Shown: piece after piece, positions 34,946 to 48,500 of the stretch | Numbering within the stretch: the first letter of the stretch is position 1 | How the letters are laid out: each line of letters begins with the position of its first letter | NCBI GenBank assembly: GCA_018857735.1 | Contig: JABMCL010000953.1 | Span: forward strand, 355,001 to 419,000 | Length of the DNA stretch: 64,000 nucleotides | Direction of reading: 5' to 3' | Source of the DNA: Alviniconcha marisindica | Lineage: Eukaryota; Mollusca; Gastropoda; Provannidae | The notes under the pieces: generated by a model | The model's input: the letters and a program-made list of their open reading frames with translations, nothing else | The model's database searches: none | Told to the model about the DNA's origin: nothing | Position numbers and translations under genes: made by a program

Positions 34946-35156
34946 AAGTATGACTCGCACAGACCCATGACGTACAGTGTGTGCAGTTAACACTGTGAAG
35001 GCTAACCAACAACAAACCCACTGCTCTTATCCCTACTCCAGTATTCCATGGGTGCCTGAACACAAACTGGAATAATTACATCTTGGGTGTATGTCAGTCT
35101 TAAACTTGTCAAAATGTACAGCTGAGCCTCACTGTAAAAACAATGGCAGGGATGGT

Positions 35157-35210
35157 AAGTAAGTAGGTAAGTAAATTGGTGTTTTACGCCCAGTCAACCA
35201 GTGCGTTATA
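35157..35210. repeat. TAAG-headed dispersed repeat fragment
   Basis: TAAGTAAGTAGGTAAGTAAA is followed by TTGGTGTTTTACGCCCAGTC. The same combination occurs near 31560, 31683 and 44530-44660, so it is an interspersed family. Confidence 0.7.
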
Positions 35211-35554
35211 TCTGGGCAATGTAAGGCAGGGATGGCCTGTTATGAAAATGTCAACTCTACATAATACCCACATTGACACAACATAAACTTTATGAAGAAG
35301 CCTGTTTCAATTAGCTTTTACGTGTGTGTTTGTGATCAAAGCACAGTTACATCCACAAAGCGGAGCTGTGAAGCAGTGGGCTGCGCTGTCACTTGATCCT
35401 AATGCACTGTGCCGTGGACAATATCTTCAGTCTCCAGCTGAACTCTGAACCTGCCCTGCCTGACCAGGTTGGTCCGTCAGTGGTCAAAGCCACCAACTCC
35501 AAACTCCACCCAGGCACATCTCCACCTGGATGTCATTACCCGTCACGAGAACTA

Positions 35555-36110
35555 CACTCGCGTTTTGGGTTTTGTCCAAACAGAACGTTCACTTTCTGGT
35601 TCTGTCCAAACAGAACGTTCACTTTCTGGTTCTGTCCAAACAAAACATTCACTTTCTGGTTCTGTCCAAACAGAACGTTCACTTTCTGGTTCTGTCCAAA
35701 CAGAACGTTCACTTTCTGGTTCTGTCCAAACAAAACATTCACTTTCTGGTTCTGTCCAAACAGAATTGACATTCATGTTTTAGCTATATCCAAACAAATC
35801 GTTCACTTTTTAGTGCTGTCCAAACAGAACATTCACTTTCTGGTTCTGTCCGAACAGAACTAACATTCACTTTTTAGCTCTATCCAAACAGAACTAGTGT
35901 TCACTTTTTAGTTCTGACCAAACAGAACTAACATTCATGTTTTGGTTCTTTCTAGATGAAACTAACATCCACATTTCGGTTGTCCAAACAGAAGTACCAT
36001 TCACTTTTTGGTTCTGTCCAACCAGAACTAGCATCCACATTTCGGTTGTCCAAACAGAAGTACCATTCACTTTTTGGTTCTGTCCAACCAGAACTAACAT
36101 CCACTTTTTG
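35555..36110. repeat. Minisatellite, 30-bp unit with diverged tail
   Basis: Seven clean copies of TTCTGTCCAAACAGAACGTT plus CACTTTCTGG, then longer diverged copies (TTCACTTTTTGGTTCTGTCC). It lies in the SSRP1 3' flank. Confidence 0.93.
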
Positions 36111-36184
36111 GCTCCACCTAAACAGACCAAAGGGTGCTGTCCATCACTTATTAAAACTAAGTTCACTTCCAAAACAGCGTTCAA

Positions 36185-36455
36185 ACCAACTGCTGTCAAG
36201 CTGTCAACAGACTGTGGGCCAACTGTCAAGCAGGTGCTATCCAACTGTCAACAGACTGTGGGCCAACTGTCAAGCAGGTGCTATCCAACTGTCAACAGAC
36301 TGTGGGCCAACTGTCAAGCAGGTGCTATCCAACTGTCAACAGACTGTGGGCCAACTGTCAAGCAGGTGCTATCCAACTGTCAACAGACTGTGGGCCAACT
36401 GTCAAGCAGGTGCTATCCAACTGTCAACAGACTGTGGGCCAACTGTCAAGCAGGT
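36185..36455. repeat. Minisatellite, 43-44-bp unit, abuts SSRP1 stop
   Basis: Six to seven copies of CTGTCAACAGACTGTGGGCC plus AACTGTCAAGCAGGTGCTAT. The last copy ends three bases from the SSRP1 TAA, so the array is the start of the 3' UTR. Confidence 0.93.
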
Positions 36456-36457
36456 CA

Positions 36458-36574
36458 TTAGGCGGAGCCAGCCTCTGGCTCCTCCCCGCCGGACTTTTCA
36501 CTGGCTGATGCTGCGGCTTCCTCCCCACCGCTGGATGCTACAGGGGAACTCTTCTCCACCTGCTCCTCAGACTC
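36458..36574 (-). CDS. SSRP1: SSRP1 exon 16 (C-terminal tail and stop)
   Basis: Acceptor CACACCAG precedes 38 codons rich in Glu, Ser and Ala, then TAA at 36460-36458. The 43-44-bp array 36185-36455 begins immediately after the stop, in the 3' UTR. Confidence 0.86.
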   Translation of the reverse strand, partial: ESEEQVEKSSPVASSGGEEAAASASEKSGGEEPEAGSA

Positions 36575-39500
36575 CTGGTGTGGGGACAGAAAAAACACAA
36601 TCACAGCTGTGTCACTGGTTAGCAGTATGTATCGGCACAACTGTACACACACCCAGTCTGCAACATCGTCACAGCTGTGTCATTGGTTAGCTGTACGTAT
36701 CGGCACAACAGGACACACACCCAGTCTGCAACATCATCACAGCTGTGGCACTGGTTAGCTGTACGTATCGGCACAATTGTACACACACCCAGTCTGCAAC
36801 ATCATCACAGCTGTGTCACTAGTTAGCTGTACGTATCAGCACAACAGGACACACACCCAGTCTCTAACACACACACTCTCTCTCTTAATTATCCAAACTA
36901 GCATGTTTGTTTGACATATTTTTCTGCATAATTTCTTCTCATCTTATTATTTGCTGTTCCTGCACATCAGTACATACACCTGCCTGTAACTCAAATTTCC
37001 CATACTAGCAGCATATTCATCTGACATTTTTAAAATATTTTTTATATTAACTGCTCCTGCATATTGGTATACATACCCCGTCTTTGACACATTCTCTCTC
37101 TCTTAATTACCCAAATTAGCATTTTGTTAGTCATGTTTCTGTATTTCTTTTCTTTTGATTGTTCCCCCCCCCCCCCCCCCCCCCGTTTGCCTTCTTTCAC
37201 CCTTTCCTTTTTTATGTTTTAATGGTGCGTTCATTTCTGCTCCTGTTCCCAATTTTTTGCCCTATGAATGTGTTGATCAGAAGTTGCACTGTATCAGCAG
37301 CAGGTATGCAAGACAGCCTTTGTGCCAGCATCTCCACCACTGAGAAATAAAGTTTAACCAGTCAACCCATCTCTCTCGGACACATACACAATAACCCGCT
37401 TCTCTAACCTCTGATCATCACAAATTCACTGGTCTCAGTATTCACGTACACACACAATAAGCACTGACGTACTCAAACACACGCACACACAGAGACCACA
37501 TCATGCATGCACACAAATAGACGCAAATATAATGTAAGAGAATGCATTAAGCGTGAATCACATGCTCATTCAAACCTAATCCAAACCAATGATGCAGAAC
37601 ACCACTTGCCTTTTTCTTGGTCTTCTTTTTCAGTGGCTTGTCCGAGTCTGAACTGGATTCATCCGACGAGATGAATTCCTTTGATTTGAAATCACCACTG
37701 GCGTCCGATTTTCCTGCCGCTTTCTTTGGACTTTTTCGAGGTGAGGCAGCCTTTTTGGTCGTCTTCTTCTTCTTCGTCTCCCCACCAGAGTCTGAGTCAC
37801 CTGATGCAGCATCCTTCAGCTTTTCACGATACTCTGCCATGGCAACCTCATACTTTGCCTTGGCAATCTTGGCTTTCTCGTCCCATTCCTGCAAGGCAGA
37901 GCAAACAACTCAGCACCACCTGGAGACCTCCGGCCGCAGGCAGAAATAGTTCAGACCCCCCCCCCCCCAAATTTCCTAAGACATGGCCAAAATAATGTTG
38001 AATGGGACCCGACAGTTTCCATAGACATGGTTGAAACAACGCTGAATGGGACCCCCCAGTTTCCAGCCTAAGACATGGCCAAAGCAATAAAGGAAGACAA
38101 CTTCAGCTGAAACACAGAAAATGGGCAAAGAGTTCCAGCTGCAGGGAGTCTGTGGTTGTTCTGTCAACATTTCATGCAACAGAAGCATGTTGTTTGTGTG
38201 ACACGGAGCTCCTCAGGGGGCGGCCCATGTTGGGTCACTCTTTACACCAGACCACTCTGAATGACCATTACTTCAATGGCCATGTTGGGTCACTCTTTAC
38301 ACCAGACCACTCTGAATGACCATTACTTCAATGACCATGTTGGGTCAGTCTTCACCGCCAGACCACACTGAATGACCATTACTTCAATGACCATGTTGGG
38401 TCAGTCTTCACCGCCAGACCACACTGAATGACCATTACTTCAATGACCATGTTGGGTCACTCTTTACCACCACACCACTCTGAATGACCATTACTTCAAT
38501 GACCATGTTGGGTCACTCTTTACCACCACACCACTCTGAATGACCATTACTTCAATGACCATTACTGAATGACCATTACTATCACTGCATGCAGACTTAC
38601 TGTTCTGTCCTCCACCTCCTTCCACATTTCTCCGGCGATCTTGGGCACTCTTGGTACCACACCACTCTGAATGACCATTACTTCAATGACCATTACTGAA
38701 TGACCATTACTATCACTGCATGCAGACTTACTGTTCTGTCTTCCACCTCCTTCCACATTTCTCCGGCGATCTTGGACACTTCAGTGATAGAGATACCAGG
38801 ATTCTCCTCCCTGATCTGGTCGCGATTCTCGTTGAGCCACAGGAAGTAGGCAGACTGCGGTCGCTTGGGGGCGTTGGGGTCCTTGTTGCTCTTCTTACTC
38901 TTGCGCTTCTTGCGGGGCCCTTCAGGCTTACAACAGAAAGAGGCCATCAGTCACTCACACAGCCAGACAACACAACAGAAAGAGGCCATCAGTCACTCAC
39001 ACAGCCAGACAACACAACAGAAAGAGGCCATCATTCACTCACACAGCCAGACAACACAACACAATAGAAAGAGGCTATCATTCACTCACGCTGCCAGACA
39101 ACTCAACAGAAAGAGGCCATCATTCACTCACACAGCCAGACAACACAACAGAAAGAGGCCATCAGTCACTCATACAGCCAGACAACACAACAGCCATCAG
39201 TCATCACAGAGCCACAGGCTCAGTCACTCACACAGCCAGACAACACAACAGAAAGAGGCCATCAGTCACTCACACAGCCAGACAACACAACAGAAAGAGG
39301 CCATCAGTCACTCACACAGCCAGACAACACAACAGAAAGAGGCCATCAGTCACTCACACAGCCAGACAACACAACAGAAAGAGGCCATCAGTCATTCATG
39401 CAGCCAGACGAAAAACAGAAAGAGGCCAATATTCACTCATGCAGCCAGGGAACACAACACAACAGAAAGAGCCCATCATTCTGCAGCCAGACAACACAAC

Positions 39501-42500
39501 AGAAAGAGGCCATCATTCACTTATGTAGCCTGACAGAACAGAAAGAGGCCATCATTCACTCATGCAGCCAGACAACACAACAGAAAGAGGCCATCATCAT
39601 TCATGCAGCCAGACAACACAACAGAAAGAGGCCATCATTCACTCATGCAGCCAGGAACAACACAACAGAAAGAGGCCATCATTCACTTGAGCCAGACACA
39701 ACAGAAAGAGGCCATCATTCACTTATGAAGTTATGCAGCCAGACAACACAACAGAAAGAGGCCATCATTCACTTATGAAGTTATGTAGCCAGATACAACA
39801 GAAAGAGGCCATCATTCACTTATGTAGCCAGACACAACAGAAAGAGGCCATCATTCATTTATGTAGCCAAACAGTGAACAGAAAGAGGCCATCATTAACT
39901 TATGTAGCCAGAGAGAACAGAAAAAGGCCATCATTAACTTATGTAGCCAGAGAGAACAGAAAAAGGCCATCATTCACTTATGTAGCCAGATAGAACAGAA
40001 AGAGGCCATCATTCACTTATGCAGCCCTACAGCATAACAGAACTAGAAAGAAGCCATTATTCACTTATGTAGCCAGACAGAACAGCAAGAGGCCATCATT
40101 CATTCTGGATGAATGAGACATGCAGACATTCTGCAGACAACATAACAGAAAAAGGTCATTATTCACTCTTGCAGCCAAAAATCACAACAGAGCTAGAAAG
40201 AGGCCATTATTCACTCATGCCACCAGACAACACAACAGAAAGAGGCCATCATTCACTCATGCAGCCAAACAGCATGACACAACAGAAAGAAGCCATTATT
40301 CACTTATGCAGCAAAGTAGCACAACAGAAGAAACTCAAGTGGATGGTGAAGCATTTACACATATGAATGCATCAACGAAACCTGTGATGTAAACAACACA
40401 GATGGGGGCTGGGGAAGGAGCGGGAAGTGATGAATATACCCAGGTGAACAAATCCATCAGGTTTAACAAGGGACACAGGCAGGAGGAAGGGGGGTGGGTG
40501 GAGGTGGAACTGTGTTGCGGCACTTAGAACCATACCTGGGTCAACAAATCAGGATTTATAAACATTATTGCTTATTCTCTTCTGCTGGTCACCTTCCAAG
40601 CTCCTACCAAGCATAGAAAGGCTTGCAAGTTTTCCCTACGTCAATGCTGAGGAGCTGAATCCAAAACCGACACACACAACAAACAGCCCCACACAGGACA
40701 AAGACAACTCCCGACTACTTGTAGCTTACCACCGTCTTTGCGCTTCTGGATTTCTTCTTGTCTTTCTTCTCCTTCTCTTTCTGCAGCCTCCTCCTCTCCC
40801 TCTCTTTTTCTCGCCGCTCTTCAGCCGCAGAGTCTTCACTCTCAGAGCCCCCGCCACCGCTGTAGTCGGAATCGGAGCCCTCGGAGCTGTCTGTGGTGGG
40901 CGGGTTACTGTCATACCTGTCACCAGACCCTCACATCGTCAAGACACATGCAGCCTTCTCTACAAAATCATATAATGCTGCTGTCCAGATTACATACAGC
41001 TTTCTCTACAAAATCATATAATGCTGCTGTCCAGATTACATACAGCTTTCTCTACAAAATCATATAATGCTGCTGTCCAGATTACATACAGCTTTCTCTA
41101 CAAAATCATATAATGCTGCTGTCCAGATTACACACAGCTTTCTCTACAAAATCATATAATGCTGCTGTCCAGATTACATACAGCTTTCTCTACAAAATTG
41201 TATAAAGCTGCTGTCCAGATTACATACAGCTTTCTCTACAAAATCATATAATGTTGCTGTGCAGATAACACACAGAGCGAAAACCTCTTGAGGGCAAACT
41301 CCTTTCTGATGAAATTCTGCTTGTGGCAAAATGATGAAAATGTCCTTCATGCACAGTCTTTTCCTTGCTGTTAGCTCTTTTAAGCAAATTTCTGTTCAGC
41401 AGAAGTGGTTCTGTTGGTCCCAGAAATCATCCTCATGTGACTTTCGACTGCACTGTCAGGTCAGTGCCACTGAGAAAATGTGATGCAAAATCAAGTCTAG
41501 TCTGCTACTAGTGCTACCTACATCTGTGGACATTTCCTGCTTACAAACTTTTGCAACTGCAGCAGACTTACCCAGACATGACAACCAAAATTTCATAAAA
41601 TGGATCAATAAAAAGTATTTTTTAAACAAGAACAGCAAATACACTCATACAATTCACATTCATCTGCAAAATCTGAAGGAAAAAATGTCATTTCTCTAAA
41701 CACCCAAAAGCACTATTGTGCATGAGCTTTCAATGTGTGTAGTAACCACATAACATTAAACTACAGCGAAACAAGAATATAACAACCTTATTTTACCATT
41801 TATGTTCTGGACACACCTGTAACCTTGTAACAAGGTCAAGGTCATCAGATCAGGTATGAATCAGTAGGCCCCAAGCAAACTGGTAATCATGCAGAATTTG
41901 AAAGACCACATAACGTGTCTGACAAAGAAAAGAAAAAAAAGCTAGTTTTTGTAGTTGATAACAATCGTACAAAGTTTCACCGTAATCAGATAAAAACAGC
42001 TTTTTTCAGTTGAAACTGTTTGACACTGCTGTGACCTTGAAATATAGTCCCGGTCACTGAACAAGTAAAGCCCAAGGACTAGTACTGTCATGCGAGGTTT
42101 GACATTTATGCATTTGAGAAAATGGCAATGTTTAAGTCTTCGACACACCAGACAGCCAGCCAGCCAGCTGGCATAACACTGATCACTGCCAAACTCACAT
42201 TTCTTCATGCCAGCAAAAAAGAAAGATGGGGAAAGAAAGGACAAAGAGTAAAAGAAAGGATGAAAGGAAGGAAAGAAAGGATGAAAGGCTGGAAAGAAAG
42301 CATGAAAGGAAGGAAAGAAAGGATGAAAGGAAAGAAAGGATGAAAGGCTGGAAAGAAAGCATGAAAGGAAGGAAAGAAAGGATGAAAGGAAGGAAAGAAA
42401 GGATGAAAGGGAAGGAAAGAAAGGATGAAAGGAAGGAAAGAAAGGAAGAAAGGAAGGAAAGAAAGGATGAAAGGAAAGAAAGGATGAAAGGCTGGAAAGA

Positions 42501-45500
42501 AAGGATGAAAAGAAGGAAAGAAAGGATGAAAAGAAAGGATGAAAGGAAAGAAAGGATGAAAGGATGAAAAGAAAGGATAAAAGAAGGAAAGAAAGGATGA
42601 AAAGAAGGAAAGAAAGGACAAAAGGCTGGAAAAAAGAAAGGAAGACAGGAAAGCAAAGAAAAAATAGTGGAAAGAAAGAAAGAACGAGTGAAGAAGACGA
42701 AAAGTGACGTACTCCTCTGCCACCTCACTGCCGCTGTCACCAGGGTTGAAGGATTCATCTGAAAAACACCAACACCACGTGCCCATCACACTGGTTTCCA
42801 TGGCCACCAGTACAGAAAAACACTACCCACCAGTACACAAAAACACCACCCACCTAAGTAACTCACTACTTTAATACCCAGTCAAACATTCACCTAAATA
42901 ACTCACCACCTTAATACGCAGTCAAACATTCACCTAAGTAACTCACCACCTTAATACGCAGTCAAACATTCACCTAAGTAACACTACTTTAACAGTATAA
43001 TACCCAAACATTCACCTAAGTAACTCACTATTTTAATACCCAAACATTCACACAAGTAGCTCACCATTTTAACAGTATAATATCCTCAAACATTCACATA
43101 AGTAACTCACTATTTTAATGGTATAATAGATCATATCTGGGAAAAACACATTTTTCACCAGTCAGGTCAGATTCACGGCTGATGATGTGTTACTTTCAGT
43201 TTGTAAAGGTCAGGAATGAGGCTGAACAAACCAGACAGGCACAAATGAGACTGCCCCTCCATCAAGATGAAGACTGCATGGGGAGGGAGGGAACCACTGC
43301 CATCTATAACCAGGCCTGTTTCCATTCAGTGAAGGGGAGGGAACCGCTGCCGTCTATAACCAGGCCTGTTTCCATTCAGTGAAGGGGAGGGAACCGCTGC
43401 CGTCTATAACCAGGCCTGTTTCCATTCAGTGAAGGGGAGGGAACCGCTGCCGTCTATAACCAGGCCTGTTTCCATTCAGTGAAGGGGAGGGAACCGCTGC
43501 CGTCTATAACCAGGCCTGTTTCCATTCAGTGAAGGGGAGGGAACCGCTGCCGTCTATAACCAGGCCTGTTTCCATTCAGTGAAGGGGAGGGAACCGCTGC
43601 CGTCTATAACCAGGCCTGTTTCCATTCAGTGAAGGGGAGGGAACCGCTGCCGTCTATAACCAGGCCTGTTTCCATTCAAGCCTGATGCACATGAACTCAT
43701 CTCCCAATTTCAAGAGTTCACACAGCGTGTTATAAAAATGCACCATAATATACTTTGCTGTGTCCACACTTTTTAAAAACTTTCCTTAGACATTTCTTTT
43801 TGTGATAACAATGCTGACTACCAGCATTCTAAAACAAGACCAAAACACCCAAAATGTTAAAAAGAATATATATCTTAATTAGACAATGTTTTGTACTAAC
43901 ACAAAGAAGCATTTTGTTTGTATGTTGTTTTTTTCTTTTTTCTTTCCTGTTCTTTTTCATCCTGTGTAAATCCTTCGTTCTTTCATTCCCATCCCCAATT
44001 AGTTCGTCTAACCCACGTGTTCTCCTGTAAATCCATGGACACTTTGCCCGTTTTTTGGCTTTATTACAATCAGGGCATCAGAACAAGAGAAACCCTTCGT
44101 CATGCAATCTTGATAAAAAAAAAAAAAAAATGCAAAACCCACCGGAGCTGTCGTCATCGTCATCATCATCCTCATCTTGCCGCTGCTTGCCCTCTCTCTT
44201 CATCTTCTCCAGGTAAGCATCATGATCACCTTTGTCTTCGTCGCTACCCGACATCTCTTCATAGGTCAGCGCCGCCGCCTTGTCCTGTCAATGCCATTGA
44301 TAAATGTCATCACTGTAATTGTCATGTCAATGCCATTGATAAATGTCATTACTGTAATTGTCAATTTCATCACCATGACTACTGTGACCAGTCTCTCTAG
44401 TCTACAGGGTCAGACATGGCACGTGAGCTTGGTAGACAGAGGGAAGGGAGGAAGGGAGAAGGTCAGTGAGAGAAAGAATAAAACTGCCAAAGAATAAATC
44501 AACAACTTTTCCAAGTCAGAAAGAGAGAGGTAGAGTAAGTAACCTGGTGTTTTACGCCCAGTCAACCATTAGACAGGTAGAGTAAGTAATCTGGTGTTTT
44601 ACGTCCGGTCAACCATTAGAGAGGTAGAGTAAGTAACCTGGTGTTTTACGTCCAGTCAACCATTGGAGAGGTAGAGAGAAAAGAAGAAACATGACGAAGA
44701 TTTGTTAATGCACTTTGTAAACCGTAGCCACACGTTTTCTGGATGAAGACTACTCTCCTGCAGCCCAATCATACAGACAGACCAGCACTCCACCGCAGTA
44801 ACCCTCTGCATGCTGCATGTTCACCCCTTCACCCTCACATGGTTGGGCACCTTTTTAATGCCACAAATATTGAGCGATACTCTGAAATATCACCTACCAA
44901 TCACAATCAACTGCCAATTTTTGAACATGTGCAACTCACCAGTCCTCCACCAATGTTCTTGACACGGAGCTTCTTGCCCGTCACAAAATCATAAAGCTTG
45001 CCGTATTCATCCCTGCAACAAGCCACCAAACAAGCACTCAGCCTCAACTACAATCCACACAGTATCACTCACCTCAACTACAATCCACACAGTATCACTC
45101 AGCCTCAGCTACAATCCAAACAGTATCACTCAGCCTCAGCTACAATCCAAACAGTATCTTACTACTGGACCAGGAAAATAGTTCTGTTTGGCAAATTAAT
45201 GTGTGGCCAGGAGAGAGAATAAGGTCTGACTAAAGTGGGGTGGTGCCTGTCTGTTTGGAACCTTACCTGATGTAACCTGTCACAGTGGTTAAAAGACTGA
45301 TGTGTCTCATCTGCGCATGCTCACTGGGAAATTGCAGTCCGCACGTTACCTTCATCCACCTTTCTCGTGTAACACACTTTACCTTCATCCACCTTTCTCT
45401 AGTAACAACGTTACCCTGAAAGTGAAGGCTGAGACAGGTGCCAGATTACCATAAAACACACAACTACCAACCTAACAACAAAAACACAATCAAAAACAAA

Positions 45501-48500
45501 AAACTGTATGCTCATGTATTTTAACAACATAGTTATTGATGTTGTCCAACATAGTTTCCATGTCAAACAGTTACATACACCAACACTCACTTTTCAATGC
45601 CAACAAAGTTGTAGATGTTGCCTGACTTGGTTTCCACGTCAAAGTCAAAGGACCGGGTGTTGCCGGCGCTGCGGGCAAAGTTCACCACGACGATCTCATC
45701 AAATCGGATGTGCAGAGGGGGCTTGTGTACGAAGATGAACCCCCTCTCCAGTGGATACAGCAAGCCAGTGGCCGCCTTGTAGGAACAGCCGATAGCCTGT
45801 GTCCCGGAATGACTGTAAACAGACGCTCACTGCTTTATGGGGTGGTTTCCCTGCTTTAGCACGCTGCAAAAGTTCAACAATGGGGCAGTTTCCCTGCTCT
45901 AGCCGGCTGCAGAAGTTAACACTTTTTACCAGCCGGCTGGTCTGGTGCCTGTAACACTCCAGTAGCTTGCAGGATTATTACGAGCTCAGATTTCTCCCTG
46001 AAGTTTCATGGAAAATCCCCCCCCCCCACACTGTGTGCCTAGTGATTGTGCAAGTCACAGTCTGATAGCCACTTGACTTGCACTGGGTCTGCCTGTGACT
46101 TACAGTACGTCAACACATCCAGTTTGGCTGCAAAGGGCTCGGTGGTACAGAAAATCTCATCACAATTCACTGAGGATAAATGATAAAATGATATACCATC
46201 AAACTAACTTTGGTCACGCAATGAGAACCAGTCACATTTTGATTATATGAGACTTTAATGTGACCTTGAAGACAGCCAACTAAGTGTAATTCATGCTATA
46301 CCAGCTCATGGTGCATCATCATACCAAGTTTGGTTACAAAGGCTTTGATGGTTCACGAGATATCACCCAGACAAAATCCTGACACACAATGATTTTAATA
46401 CACTAATATAATGCAAGACATTTTGCGGAAATCAGAGTAATTCCAGTAAAAGGCGTACCTGATGAAAGATCCTGGCACAGTGATTTTGCGCTGCGTGATG
46501 ACCTTGAAGATTTTGCTAACCAGCTCATACTCTGGACCCGACATTTCTGACTGAAGCTTTCCCTTCGTACTTCTGACTCAGGTCGTCCCTGCAACACAAA
46601 CAGGCGTTCAAAGCAACAGCCTACCATCTGACTCAGGTCGTCCCTGTAACACAAACACGCACTCAAAGCAACAGCCTACCTTCTGACTCAGGTCGTCCCT
46701 GCGACACAAACACGCACTCAAAGCAACAGCCTACCTTCTGACTCAGGTCGTCCCTGTGACACAAACACGCACTCAAAGCAACAGCCTACCTTCTGACTCA
46801 GGTCGTCCCTGTGACACAAACACGCACTCAAAGCAACAGCCTACCTTCTGACTCAGGTCGTCCCTGTGACACAAACACGCACTCAAAGCAACAGCCTACC
46901 TTCTGACTCAGGTCAAAGCAACAGCCTACCTTCTGACTCAGGTCGTCCCTGTGACACAAACACGCACTCAAAGCAACAGCCTACCTTCTGACTCAGGTCG
47001 TCCCTGTGACACAAACACGCACTCAAAGCAACAGCCTACCGTCTGCACGAGTAAAGCAACAAGCCTTCCAAATACACGTCTTGTCCAACAATGCCAGTCT
47101 TTCTCTAACAGTCATCACAATCAAAGATCAAAATCAAAGATGCGTCATGACACTTTGTTTGGCATTATTTGCTGTTGGTTGTTTGGCATTGTAATACTTT
47201 GCTGTTGGTTGTTTGGCATTGTAATACTTTGCTGTTGGTCATTGACTGTAATACTTTGCAGTTGGTCATTGACTGTAATGCTTTGCTGTTGGTCATTGAC
47301 TGTAATACTTTGCTGTTGGTCATTGACTGTAATGCTTTGCTGTTGGTCATTGACTGTAATACTTTGCTGTTGGTCATTGACTGTAATGCTTTGCTGTTGG
47401 TCATTGACTGTAATGCTTTGCTGTTGGTCATTGACTGTAATACTTTACTGTTGGTCATTGACTGCAATACTTTACTGTTGGTCATTCACTGTAATACTTT
47501 ACTGTTGGTCATTCATTGTAATATTTTTCCATTGGTCATTCACTGTAATATTTTTCCGTTGGTCATTCACTGTAATACAATGCAAACGAGAGAGCAGGGC
47601 TTACTCGGACAGCCCCATCTCCACGGTCATCTCGTCCTCCTTGTTGAAGAGCAGGATGAGGAAGTGGTAACGAGTCTGGCCTTGCTTGATGGGAGGGTCC
47701 AGACTCACCTGCAAACACACAACACACCTGAGAAACCAGTCACTGACCATTCATAATGTGCTGGGTAACAAACAAGTCACCTGAAAGGCCAGCTACTGAC
47801 CATTCTTCACACACACCAAAAATCATCTTAATGAGCTAGGTCACAAGATCCGAAGTGAGGCTGGGGTGTCATCAAACACAGAGCATCAGATGATGAACAA
47901 ATGCGGCACTAGACACAGAGCATCAGATGATGAATCAAGTGAGGCACTAGACACAGAGCATCAGATGATGAATCAAGTGAGGCACTAGACACAGAGCATC
48001 AGATGATGAATCAAGTGAGGCACTAGACACAGAGCATCAGATGATGAATCAAGTGAGGCACTAGACACAGAGCATCAGATGATGAATCAAGTGAGGCACT
48101 AGACACAGAGCATCAGATGATGAACAAAGTGAGGCACTAGACACAGAGCATTAGATGATAAATGTGAGGGTGTGCACTATCATCAGACAGAGCATCAGAT
48201 GATGAACAAGTGAGGCACTAAACACAGAGCATCAGATGATGAACAAGTGAGGCACTAAACACAGAGCATCAGATGATGAACAATGTGAGGTGGGGTGTAC
48301 ACTGTCATCAGATACTGAGAGCATCAGACAATGAATACAGTAAGGGTGTATACTGTCATCAGACACAGAGCACCAGAGAATGAACAAAGTGAGGGTGTGG
48401 CGTACACTGTCATCAGACGATGAACAAAGTGAGGGTGTGGCGTACTGTCATCAGATGATGAACAAAGTGACGGTGTGGTGTACACTGTCATCAGACAATG

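Noticed and set aside
42195..42807. Ser/Phe-rich minus ORFs of about 190-200 codons
   Set aside because: They come from the polypurine-polypyrimidine repeat; only the 46-nt exon 12 inside the longer one is real.
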